Assembly (NCBI GenBank): GCA_030432655.1 | Contig: JAUILA010000012.1 | Location: forward strand, 101,181 to 165,180 | Reading direction: 5' to 3' | Length of the DNA stretch: 64,000 nucleotides | From: Bacteroidia bacterium | GTDB taxonomy: Bacteria; Bacteroidota; Bacteroidia; Cytophagales; Cyclobacteriaceae | In this document: positions 50,942-59,384 of the stretch, piece after piece | Layout of the letters: every line of letters begins with the position of its first letter | Numbering within the stretch: position 1 is the stretch's first letter | Program-made: the position numbers and the translations under genes | The notes under the pieces: model-generated | The model's input: only the letters and a program-made list of their open reading frames with translations | What the model was told of the DNA's origin: nothing | Database searches by the model: none

Positions 50942-51475
50942 TTATTTCCGCCCGGTGCCATATACAATGCCGGCAGCAGTCATGACCATCCACAGGATCA
51001 TTATTCCGTATTGTCCGAAGAAGTCCCCGATAAGGGAAATATCATTTGTGGGTATTTTTTCAGTAATCCAGATTCCGAATGGAACTGATATGGAGGAAAG
51101 CAAAAATGTGAAGACGAACGCCTTCAACGAAAGCTGTAAGTCCGGGATAAGCATCCCATTCAGCAGGAGAATAAAACAGCCTGCTATGCCTACGACCACG
51201 GCCTGGAGAATCTGGCGCGAATAATCAATGTTAAGCATCAGTATTACTGCAAGCGTAAAAATTACCACTGTCCCCAGGAGTATCCAGAGGATGAGCCTTA
51301 TTTTACCGGAGCCAGGCTGCCGGATATTAAGCAGGGGTATCCCGAGACTGAAGAACAGGGGGATGAGTAACATCCACTCAGTCAAATAAGCGGCAAAGGT
51401 TCCTGCAATGGCCAACGCAGCGGTCAGTAACAGTGTTTTTCCTGCCAGGGGCATCGCTTGAGCATTATTTTCCAT
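50942..51475 (-). CDS. Hypothetical membrane protein
   Basis: 177 residues with about five membrane helices (about 14-45, 55-80, 88-108, 114-135, 150-172). No recognisable motif. The loop GIWITEKIPTNDISLIGDFF is the only polar region of note. Convergent with the acyltransferase gene, with 5 bases between stops. The coding call rests on length and a consistent helix pattern. Confidence 0.7.
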   Translation of the reverse strand: MENNAQAMPLAGKTLLLTAALAIAGTFAAYLTEWMLLIPLFFSLGIPLLNIRQPGSGKIRLILWILLGTVVIFTLAVILMLNIDYSRQILQAVVVGIAGCFILLLNGMLIPDLQLSLKAFVFTFLLSSISVPFGIWITEKIPTNDISLIGDFFGQYGIMILWMVMTAAGIVYGTGRK

Positions 51476-51579
51476 AATTCACACCAACTACCGATAATTT
51501 AGGAATAATTTTTATTACCGGAACGACTATTATGCTTCCCGGCATATGATTATTATCAGTTCCGTTCAAAGGCAGGTGG

Positions 51580-53001
51580 TTATTCCTGAATGCGCTTTGA
51601 ATAGTTGTTATGCTGGAGCATGCGTACAACCATGCCATTATCATCCCGTTCGAATACCAGTTCTTCGCCCATTTCACCGTTATCCCGAACACGCCTGAAT
51701 ATATCGCCCTCAATATGTTTGTAAAAGGTCATTGAACCAGCAGGATCATTAGTCGGGAGTGACATAGTTACCAGGCGGCCATTCATTTGACCGACATATT
51801 CTTCGCTGCCCCAGGGTGAAATGTCGTACCTGCCTGTATATTCGCTCAGGTCCGCCGAATTTTCTTCATCGCCTTTGTCTTTTTCTGCTTTTTCGATGAT
51901 GGCATTAATTCCAAAAGCATATTTGGAAGGGTTGGTGCCACTGGCATTAATGATGACTGCATACGCCTTTTTAGACTCCGCGCTGAGCATCAGGGTCGAC
52001 CGGTAACCCGGACAGCTCCCACCGTGTCCCACCCATTTTTTCTGGTCCGGACCTTTGTACACTCCAAACCCCAGGCCTCTCATGGTTTCGAAATCGGGAT
52101 CCGTCCAATGCACGTTTTGCATGTACCTCAGGGTAGAGCCTTTCAGAATTTCGGTGGCAGAAGTGTCAATGATCCTGAATTGCCACGAGGCAAAGGATCC
52201 CAGGTCCTCGACGGTGGAAGAAAAACCGGCGGCGGCTTTAATGCCATTGGCCTGGAAGAAATTCACTTTTTCCCTGTTTCCGGCACGGTTGACAGAGGAA
52301 TATCCAACCGCCAGCTGTTCACCGTACATGGATTCCGGCAATTCCGTTCGTGTATTATCAAGCTGCAAAGGTTCCAGGATATTCTCCCGGATATAAGTAT
52401 CATAGTCCTGGCCTGACACTTCCTCGACAATCTCTCCGAGTAATGTGAGTCCCAGGTTGCTGTACTGAAAATAGGTGGACGCCGGGTACAGTGTTTCCTG
52501 ATCTGCCAGGCCTGAGCGGACTTCCTCCCTGGATGGAAATGGAAAATCCGGCGAGGTCCAGTAAGGATAGTTGGCTTCACGGGGAAGCCCAGATGAATGC
52601 GACAGCATGGCCCTGACGGTAACCGGGGACGAGTCCGGATATTTCTGTTCCAGGTTGTACCAGGGGAGAAGCTCTTCCACTGTATCATCCAGCCTCAGTT
52701 TGCCCTCGTCATACAGTTTCATGATGGCTACGGCTGTGAATAGTTTTGAGATCGAGCAGATGCTTCCGATGGTTTCCGGGGTGGTTTGAACCATGTTTTC
52801 GGGATTGGCCATTCCGGAAGCTCCTTCCCAGACCACCTCCTGATCCTTAATGGCAATGGCCGAAATGCCCGGCAACTGCTCGAAGTCTTTCTGAGCTTCG
52901 AGCCAGACTTCGATCAGTGTGGCTGTTTCCTCAGTCACTTTCTGGGCAAATAGCGACGTGGAGAATATCAGGATCAAAAACAGAAAGGTTATTTTTTTCA
53001 T
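51580..53001 (-). CDS. Serine hydrolase of the beta-lactamase/S12 family
   Basis: 473 residues with signal peptide MKKITFLFLILIFSTSLFAQ. SxxK is in IGSICSISKLFTAVAIMKLY, YxN in YFQYSNLGLTLLGEIVEEVS, and the third box is WVGHGGSCPGYRSTLML. A C-terminal beta domain (ADLSEYTGRYDISPWGSEEY) is common in D-aminopeptidase-like members. It could be an esterase or peptidase at the periplasm. A second gene of this family is at 59385. Confidence 0.9.
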   Translation of the reverse strand: MKKITFLFLILIFSTSLFAQKVTEETATLIEVWLEAQKDFEQLPGISAIAIKDQEVVWEGASGMANPENMVQTTPETIGSICSISKLFTAVAIMKLYDEGKLRLDDTVEELLPWYNLEQKYPDSSPVTVRAMLSHSSGLPREANYPYWTSPDFPFPSREEVRSGLADQETLYPASTYFQYSNLGLTLLGEIVEEVSGQDYDTYIRENILEPLQLDNTRTELPESMYGEQLAVGYSSVNRAGNREKVNFFQANGIKAAAGFSSTVEDLGSFASWQFRIIDTSATEILKGSTLRYMQNVHWTDPDFETMRGLGFGVYKGPDQKKWVGHGGSCPGYRSTLMLSAESKKAYAVIINASGTNPSKYAFGINAIIEKAEKDKGDEENSADLSEYTGRYDISPWGSEEYVGQMNGRLVTMSLPTNDPAGSMTFYKHIEGDIFRRVRDNGEMGEELVFERDDNGMVVRMLQHNNYSKRIQE

Positions 53002-53130
53002 CGGGGCGTTAATTTAATTGGAGAATAAATTACAAAATATCCTGAAATATAAATGCCGACGGGCCTTATTTCAGGAGATCCTTTGCTATGACAGGGGACC
53101 GTAAGGGCGGGGCGTTGTCTGCAGGCAGGC

Positions 53131-53160
53131 TTGGCAGCGTGTTATTATTGACTAACTTTA
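53131..53160 (+). promoter_or_regulatory. Promoter of the NYN gene, possibly leaderless
   Basis: TTG (53131-53133), 19 bases, then TAACTTTA (53153-53160), with the ATG at 53165. The spacing is ideal for the Bacteroidota promoter, so the transcript would start at or next to the start codon. Confidence 0.5.
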
Positions 53161-53164
53161 AGGA

Positions 53165-53896
53165 ATGAAGAAGGACAACAAGCTGGCCGTACTCGTTGAC
53201 GGCGATAATATTCCCTCCAAATACATCTCGGAGATGATGGAGGAGATCACCAAGTACGGAACGCCAACGATCAAGCGGATTTATGGCGACTGGACCAAGC
53301 CACATCTGGCCAGGTGGAAATCCATTCTCCTTGAGCACGCGATTAATCCTGTTCAGCAGTACAGTTACACTACGGGTAAGAACGCCACGGATTCTGCCAT
53401 GATCATTGACGCCATGGATGTCCTGTATTCCGGCCAGGTCGACGGATTTTGCCTGGTATCGTCGGACAGTGATTTTACGAGGCTGGCCATGCGTCTGCGC
53501 GAGGCGGGGACTACCGTGATCGGTATTGGGGAAAAGAAAACCCCGGACCCGTTCATTGTGGCTTGCGATAAATTTATTTACCTGGAGATCCTGCATAAGG
53601 AAAACGGATCGGCTACAGATAAGGGTACCAAGGGACGGCCGAATGTTGATAAGATCACACCGAAGGTAATACGCCTCCTGAAACAATCGGTGAATGATTC
53701 CGCGGACGAAGATGGCTGGGCATTCCTGGGCGACGTGGGATCAATGATCCTGAAAAAGCAACCGAATTTTGATTCGCGTAACTTCGGGTTCGAAAAACTT
53801 ACTCCCCTGTTTAAGTCCACCAATCAATTTGAAATTGAGGAAAAGGACCAGGGAGGTGGCAGGTTCAAACTTATTTACGTTCGCAATAAGCGGTAA
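53165..53896 (+). CDS. NYN ribonuclease-like protein with OST-HTH domain
   Basis: 243 residues. The NYN (LabA/MARF1-like PIN fold) domain spans about 1-150: KLAVLVDGDNIPSKYISEMM, ATDSAMIIDAMDVLYSGQVD and GFCLVSSDSDFTRLAMRLRE supply the acidic residues. The C-terminal OST-HTH/LOTUS domain (about 165-240) is PKVIRLLKQSVNDSADEDGW and FGFEKLTPLFKSTNQFEIEE. The pairing suggests an RNA-binding nuclease. It is cytoplasmic and has its own possible promoter. Confidence 0.9.
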   Translation: MKKDNKLAVLVDGDNIPSKYISEMMEEITKYGTPTIKRIYGDWTKPHLARWKSILLEHAINPVQQYSYTTGKNATDSAMIIDAMDVLYSGQVDGFCLVSSDSDFTRLAMRLREAGTTVIGIGEKKTPDPFIVACDKFIYLEILHKENGSATDKGTKGRPNVDKITPKVIRLLKQSVNDSADEDGWAFLGDVGSMILKKQPNFDSRNFGFEKLTPLFKSTNQFEIEEKDQGGGRFKLIYVRNKR

Positions 53897-53950
53897 GTAC
53901 AGGTAAACCCCTGCGCTTACAGCTCTGATCAATTCAATACTCCGGAGGAC

Positions 53951-55990
53951 TTATTCCGGAAGTTCAATTTCTTCTCCCCAGATATACTTGTTAAACCATT
54001 GCCAGTTGTGCCAGGTGGCAGCCAGCCGTTCTTTTGGCTTGCTGATGCCATGTCCGAAGCCCTTGTACACAATGAGCCTGGTTTCCACACCCACATCCTG
54101 CAATCCCTGGTAAAGTTCGTACGCATTCGGAATAGGTACCCGTTTGTCAAATTCTCCATGCTGAATCAGCGTAGGAGTGGAGGCGTTGTTAATAAAAGTC
54201 ATCGGGGAGGTTTTTTTATAAATATCTTCATCTGACCAGGGCGTTGCCTGCAGGTACTGCCGGGTAAACGGATGAATGTCGGTATTCACGTAATAGGTCA
54301 TCCAGTTTGATATTCCTGCCCCTACGGATACCGCCTTGAATTTATCAGAGGTAGTCGTCAGGTAGGCCGAAATATAGCCCCCTTGTGACCAGCCCATGAC
54401 CCCAACTTTGTCTCCGTCGATCAGCCCCTTTTCTTCCAGCGAATTAACTCCTGACAGGACATCCCAGGCATCTCCCACGCCCAGGTTCCGGACATTGAGG
54501 GACCGGAATTCTTCGCCATATCCTGCAGAACCCCGGTAATTGGGTTGCAGGATGAGGGCCCCTTTGTTAAGCCACTGCACTATCGGGTAAACATAGGAGG
54601 GGGTGGGGGCCGGAACCGAGATGCCGGTCGGACCGCCATGAATTGCCACAAGCAATGGATATTTCCGGGCCGGATCGTAGTCCTTTGGTTTATGCAGCAC
54701 TCCTTCAATCAGGGTACCGTCTTCACTTTCCCAGTAGATCATTTCGCTGTCAGATACCGCCCAGCCATTTATTTGTGCGGACTGATCCGTTAATTTTACC
54801 GGGTCGCCAGCAAACGGGAAAGACGCAAGGTAGATTTCGCTGAGATCATCATCATTTACCCCGGAGAAAGCAATTTTTTGGGCATCGCGGGAGAATGAAG
54901 CCTGAATTAATCGCTCGGGGCCGGATTCAATAATCCGGGTGGCACCTCCGTTTTCATCAATCACGATCAGCTTACGGCGGGATTTTTGCCAGGCGATGGC
55001 AACAATCCCCTGATCCGTCCATTCCAGGTTGCTGATATCCTCGTCAAAATCTTTCCCTAATTCCTGCAGGCCGGATCCATCCGTATTAATACGAAAAACG
55101 CGGCTGTTCTTGTAGAAAAAGGAAGTAGTGTCATTCATGGAGGAGGAGAATAACAGAGACCGGCCGTCGGGGGACCAGTCGTCCAGTCCGTCTACGCCTG
55201 CATTCTGAACCAGGGTTGACAGGCTGCTGTCAGCCACATCATAGAGGTATATATCCGAATCCATAAAGCTCAGGATATCCTGGTCCGGTTGCAGCTGCAC
55301 AGCGATCATACGACCGTCGGGTGACCATTTAAAGCTGCCCACACTCAGTTCATTGTCCGGAAAAAGCTGAACAGCTTCGGAATCCTTTTCTTTTGTAGAG
55401 TCACTCTCATCTTCCGGCAGGGGATACTGCCCCAGTTTCTCCGGGTTAAACGTGGTCACCCATAACTGGCTTTTCCCAAATTCGTTGTCCTCAACGGCGA
55501 AACCTCCGTACTTCTTCTTTCGTTCTTCGTCTTCTTTGCTTTTGTCCTCCGTTTGTGTGAAGGCAATCCGGTTTCCCTCGGGGTGCCACTCAAATCCCTG
55601 AACACCATTTTTAGCAGAAGTAATGACAAATGAAGCCCCTCCGGTTGCACGGGTAACGTGAATTTGTGTTTTATCATTGGAGGTTGACATGTAAGCGATC
55701 CAGCGGCCATCCGGTGACCAGCGGGCGCCATAGCTGCTTGATTCAGGATTATTGGTAAACTGAACGGGTTCTTCACCGTCGCGGGATATCCATATTTCGG
55801 TATCGTACCTGTTATTTTCCCAATCAGCATGGGACACCTGGAACAGCACATCACTTCCATCCGGGGATAATTCCGGGCTTCCGACCGATGCCAGGGAGAT
55901 TATTTCTTCAAAAGAGGGTTCTTTCAGTTGCTGTGAATAACCTGAGAAACCGGCTGCGGTGAGCAGAAGGGCAGTAATATAAAAGCGCAT
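53951..55990 (-). CDS. S9 family peptidase (prolyl oligopeptidase/dipeptidyl peptidase type)
   Basis: 679 residues from the chosen start MRFYITALLLTAAGFSGYSQ, a signal peptide; the frame upstream is not supported. Residues about 35-420 form a beta-propeller of SPDG repeats (LSPDGSDVLFQ, WSPDGRWIAYMS, FSRDAQKIAFSG). The C-terminal alpha/beta hydrolase has GVMGWSQGGYISAYL with the nucleophile Ser, HGEFDKRVPIPNAYELYQG for the Asp and GFGHGISKPKERLA for the His. It removes di- or tripeptides, preferring Pro or Ala, outside the inner membrane. Confidence 0.93.
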   Translation of the reverse strand: MRFYITALLLTAAGFSGYSQQLKEPSFEEIISLASVGSPELSPDGSDVLFQVSHADWENNRYDTEIWISRDGEEPVQFTNNPESSSYGARWSPDGRWIAYMSTSNDKTQIHVTRATGGASFVITSAKNGVQGFEWHPEGNRIAFTQTEDKSKEDEERKKKYGGFAVEDNEFGKSQLWVTTFNPEKLGQYPLPEDESDSTKEKDSEAVQLFPDNELSVGSFKWSPDGRMIAVQLQPDQDILSFMDSDIYLYDVADSSLSTLVQNAGVDGLDDWSPDGRSLLFSSSMNDTTSFFYKNSRVFRINTDGSGLQELGKDFDEDISNLEWTDQGIVAIAWQKSRRKLIVIDENGGATRIIESGPERLIQASFSRDAQKIAFSGVNDDDLSEIYLASFPFAGDPVKLTDQSAQINGWAVSDSEMIYWESEDGTLIEGVLHKPKDYDPARKYPLLVAIHGGPTGISVPAPTPSYVYPIVQWLNKGALILQPNYRGSAGYGEEFRSLNVRNLGVGDAWDVLSGVNSLEEKGLIDGDKVGVMGWSQGGYISAYLTTTSDKFKAVSVGAGISNWMTYYVNTDIHPFTRQYLQATPWSDEDIYKKTSPMTFINNASTPTLIQHGEFDKRVPIPNAYELYQGLQDVGVETRLIVYKGFGHGISKPKERLAATWHNWQWFNKYIWGEEIELPE

Positions 55991-56056
55991 AGTGAATTTG
56001 GTTAGGTAGATACAAGGTAGGAAATTGATTTGTAATCTCCTGATCATCCTGTGGCT

Positions 56057-56090
56057 CAAAAAAAACAGGGAGCGGTTACTCGCTCCCTGT
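56057..56090 (-). terminator. Rho-independent terminator
   Basis: On the minus strand ACAGGGAGCG (56090-56081) pairs with CGCTCCCTGT (56074-56065), loop of 6, followed by a run of T residues. It lies just past the stop of the FtsX permease gene and separates it from the S9 peptidase gene downstream. Confidence 0.85.
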
Positions 56091-56093
56091 CTG

Positions 56094-58472
56094 TTACTCG
56101 TTGCGGATGGTTTCCGTCGGATTTGCTGTGGCTGCCCGGAACACCTTAACCCCGACGGTCGAAAATGCCACCAGGAATATCAGGACAATAGCGAGCAGGA
56201 AGGCCGACGCTCCGGGCGTGATATGGTAAATCCATATCGAATCCATAAGACCGTTAGCCGCAAAATAGCTGAGAACACTTCCAAATACACATGCTACCAG
56301 AAGGATGATAACATATTTTTTCTGGATGAGTGTCATAATGCTCGGTACAGAGGCACCCAATACTTTGCGTACACCTATCTCTTTCATTCGTTTCAATATA
56401 CTGAGCGATACGAGGCTGAAGAGACCCATGGCAGAAAGGAACATGGCGATGACGCCAAGCGAACCAAACATGATCTGAATATTATAGTTAACTTCTGCTG
56501 CTCCCGCCAGCTCTTCGTCCAGGTACTGGCCGGTGTAATTCTCATTGGGAAATACTTCTTTCCACTCGCTCCGTAAAAATTCATTGATTGCCACCGTTTC
56601 GTTGGCAGGATATTTCACGGTCATAAATTCATACTTCTCTTCCGGCACGTAACGAATCATTAATGGAGTAATGGGACTCCAGAGACCATTTGTATAGACG
56701 TCTTTCATAACCCCGATGACATAAAGCTGAACCGTATCCATCCAGACGATCTTTTGTCCGATCGGATTATCCCATTCAAATGTTTTAACCATTTCTTCGG
56801 ATACAATAATGGATTCATCCATGTCGGTCTGGGAATTCTCCCGGAACATCCGTCCGTCCGTCAGTTCGTATCCGATCGTTTCAAAGAAACCGTTACCTAC
56901 GTGGAATATATCCACATCAAATTCCTTATCCTCACTTTTTACAGGGTCATTACGATAGGAACGGTCGATCTGGTGCTCGGATCCTGCCACTGAAAGAATA
57001 TCCAGGTTATTCTCCACCCGGTTTCTGAATACCTGGTAATCGTCCGGGTCGTTAAAATATAATGAAATGGTACCCCGGGCATCATAGCCAAGGTCTATTG
57101 ATTCCTGGTAACGGGCATTCTGGTAAAATATAATGCCCATCATAATGGCAATGAGTGAGATGGTAAACTGGGCACCCAGGAGAATATTGGTAAAAATGCT
57201 GGTTCCACCGTATTTCAGGTTCCTTCGGAGAATGGTGGCCGGCTCAAACTTGCTGACATAAAACGCCGGGTAGCTTCCCGCCAGCAGGCCGGTGGCAAAC
57301 AGGATGAGCAGGAGGAAGAGGTAAAAACCTGCATTCCCTGTAAGGTCCAGGGAAATCTCTATGAATTCCCACATGGCGCTGTAAGCGGGTACCAGGAACC
57401 AGGAAATGATAAGTCCGACAAGCAATGCAAAGAAACAAAGGAAGAAATTCTCCAGCATAAACTGCATTACGAGCTGTTGTCTCAGACCCCCCATTACCTT
57501 ACGGAGGCCGATTTCTTTCAGCCGTTTACCTGCAATGGCCATGGAGGTATTAGTGAAATTGAAGCAGGCGATCAGGAGAATGAGGATCGCCATGATGCCC
57601 GGAACGAGAATAGCTGGTGGTGGTGGCGGGTACCAGAGCCAGTGCCCCCAGACCTCGCCGGCCTCGGCCCGCGTGCCCATCCCTTTGAATGGTTCAAGTT
57701 CGTATGATTCCACCTTAAAGTCGATACGGGCATTATTCTGAATCTCCTTGTATCGGCTGGTCAGCTGCTGTTCGATTTCCGGAATGTCTCCGGCGTTACT
57801 AACCCGTACAAAGGTGGTAATCCAGTTTTCCCAGTCATTCTCCAGTTCGGGAGAATCTGAAAAATAATTCCGGATGTTCATGACGGTCTCCACACCGCCA
57901 AACGATGAATTAATAGGTTTTTTCCGGAAGATACCCGTGACGGTGTAATCCTGAGGGCCGTCCTCGGACAGACGTGTGAAAATTTCGCCCATGGCACTGC
58001 CGTCCGGAAAATACTTATCTGCTATTTCGTCACTGATTATAATGCTCTTTGTTTCCTGCAAAGAACTGGCATTACCGGCTATGAAGTCAAAAGGAAATAA
58101 ATCGAAGAAGTTGGGATCGACATACGCGAGATTTTCAGAGAATACATCTTCTCCTACCCTGTAATTAGCGCCGGACGGCATGTAGCGCATGACCTCGTCA
58201 AGCTGACTGATATTGGCATCTGCCGCGGCACCGAGAGGAATGGGGGTAAAGCCGTAAAGCTGGGAATGATCCTGACTCTCCCTGCGCAGATCGATCCGGT
58301 AGATGTCATCCACCGAGGTCATGTCGGAATCGAAATTCTGTCCGAAATTGTAGTTGAGATAAGCGACGATACAGCAGGCAATGGCAATGCCCAGGCCGAG
58401 TACATTGATGATCACGAAAACCTTGTTCTTCCAAAGGTTCCTCAAGGTGATCTTGAGATAATTCTTAAGCAT
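56094..58472 (-). CDS. FtsX/MacB-type ABC permease
   Basis: 792 residues. The N-terminus MLKNYLKITLRNLWKNKVFV precedes the first membrane helix, then a MacB periplasmic core (about 45-250). Three helices with the FtsX signature follow (IAGKRLKEIGLRKVMGGLRQ), then a second periplasmic domain and three final helices (ILKRMKEIGVRKVLGASVPS). The duplicated FtsX halves are the long Bacteroidota form. It works with a LolD-like ATPase, not present here. A TACTATGT dyad lies upstream. Confidence 0.92.
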   Translation of the reverse strand: MLKNYLKITLRNLWKNKVFVIINVLGLGIAIACCIVAYLNYNFGQNFDSDMTSVDDIYRIDLRRESQDHSQLYGFTPIPLGAAADANISQLDEVMRYMPSGANYRVGEDVFSENLAYVDPNFFDLFPFDFIAGNASSLQETKSIIISDEIADKYFPDGSAMGEIFTRLSEDGPQDYTVTGIFRKKPINSSFGGVETVMNIRNYFSDSPELENDWENWITTFVRVSNAGDIPEIEQQLTSRYKEIQNNARIDFKVESYELEPFKGMGTRAEAGEVWGHWLWYPPPPPAILVPGIMAILILLIACFNFTNTSMAIAGKRLKEIGLRKVMGGLRQQLVMQFMLENFFLCFFALLVGLIISWFLVPAYSAMWEFIEISLDLTGNAGFYLFLLLILFATGLLAGSYPAFYVSKFEPATILRRNLKYGGTSIFTNILLGAQFTISLIAIMMGIIFYQNARYQESIDLGYDARGTISLYFNDPDDYQVFRNRVENNLDILSVAGSEHQIDRSYRNDPVKSEDKEFDVDIFHVGNGFFETIGYELTDGRMFRENSQTDMDESIIVSEEMVKTFEWDNPIGQKIVWMDTVQLYVIGVMKDVYTNGLWSPITPLMIRYVPEEKYEFMTVKYPANETVAINEFLRSEWKEVFPNENYTGQYLDEELAGAAEVNYNIQIMFGSLGVIAMFLSAMGLFSLVSLSILKRMKEIGVRKVLGASVPSIMTLIQKKYVIILLVACVFGSVLSYFAANGLMDSIWIYHITPGASAFLLAIVLIFLVAFSTVGVKVFRAATANPTETIRNE

Positions 58473-58570
58473 GTCGTTGTTTTGAGTTGTTGTGTTGACC
58501 TTGAAATGTCATTATTTCATAGATGCCGTCCGAAAGGATATGGTTGCATCGTGGAAACAATTAATTTCAA

Positions 58571-58589
58571 TACTATGTAAAACATAGTA
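58571..58589. promoter_or_regulatory. Dyad upstream of the FtsX permease
   Basis: TACTATGT-AAA-ACATAGTA is a perfect 8+3+8 inverted repeat, about 100 bases upstream of the permease start at 58472. A TATATTTA -7-like element lies nearby on the same strand, upstream of the dyad. It is shaped like an operator for a dimeric winged-helix repressor such as PadR. Confidence 0.65.
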
Positions 58590-58638
58590 GTAGGTTAAAT
58601 ATAGTATTACCCTGTCATATTAAAAAATTATTCCTATG

Positions 58639-59340
58639 TTATTTAACTAAAATGTAATCAGGCAGTTGCAATTTGATATCCTGGGAGAGCACCAAGTCGT
58701 CAATATGCGCCACATAATCGTTGAACAGTATATGAAGGTGAAGTGAGGTGGAGTGATGGGTAAAAATCCCCTGGTGCCGGTTTGAAAAAAAACCAAGTAT
58801 GGTGACTTCGCCTGGCTCGTCCGTCGTTCCTGAAATGCCCGCTGATTTATGTTTTGCATGTGAATGTTCCGAGTCTGCAGGGTCCCAGCTGATCACATGC
58901 CAGGCAACGGATTCCGGAATGCCGGTCAGCCGGAACGCAAAAGGTGAGGCTGAGGCAAAGCGTTCAAGGTAATTTTCGAGATCCGTCAATTTCCTGACCG
59001 AGTCGGGGAGGGGTTCTTCGAGCCACGAACTAACAGAAGTATATACCAGCAGGGCAGCCCCGGAGTCTTCATCTGTGGTGGTCACCGGTTGTCCGTTGCG
59101 TACCGAGGTATGGTAAATCCGGTCGTTCAGTATGATGATTTCGCCGTCCAGGTCAGCCGCTGCACCCAACCCGTAGATATGTTCGTTGTCCGGAACGGTT
59201 GTGAGGCGAATTTTTTCTTCCAGGTCATTATTCATAATACCGCGAAGGGAACCATGAATGATTACCCTTGGCTTTTGCTGGGCGGTCAGTGGTCCGGAAA
59301 TACAACCGGACAGAATAAAAATGATGATAATCCTTGTCAT
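58639..59340 (-). CDS. Exported acetolactate decarboxylase-like protein
   Basis: 233 residues with signal peptide MTRIIIIFILSGCISGPLTA. The fold of alpha-acetolactate decarboxylase is suggested by HGSLRGIMNNDLEEK, HIYGLGAAADLDGEIIILND and the late VTILGFFSNRHQGIFTHHST and SLHLHILFNDYVAHIDDLVL. In the known enzyme, two His of an HxH and a third His bind zinc; HLH and AHIDD are placed accordingly. The known enzyme is usually cytoplasmic, so the export signal is unusual. It may act on a different keto acid. Confidence 0.7.
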   Translation of the reverse strand: MTRIIIIFILSGCISGPLTAQQKPRVIIHGSLRGIMNNDLEEKIRLTTVPDNEHIYGLGAAADLDGEIIILNDRIYHTSVRNGQPVTTTDEDSGAALLVYTSVSSWLEEPLPDSVRKLTDLENYLERFASASPFAFRLTGIPESVAWHVISWDPADSEHSHAKHKSAGISGTTDEPGEVTILGFFSNRHQGIFTHHSTSLHLHILFNDYVAHIDDLVLSQDIKLQLPDYILVK

Positions 59341-59384
59341 TTGGATCAGTTATTTACGGGGTTAATCACCGTTCTGTTTCGTGC

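Noticed and set aside
53066..53686. 206-codon minus-strand ORF across the NYN gene
   Set aside because: Antisense to a recognisable NYN/OST-HTH protein, and it has no domain features of its own.
53893..53922. GTAAG...CTTAC with inner CAGG/CCTG after the NYN gene
   Set aside because: Short stems with a mismatch loop and no T run; too weak to call.
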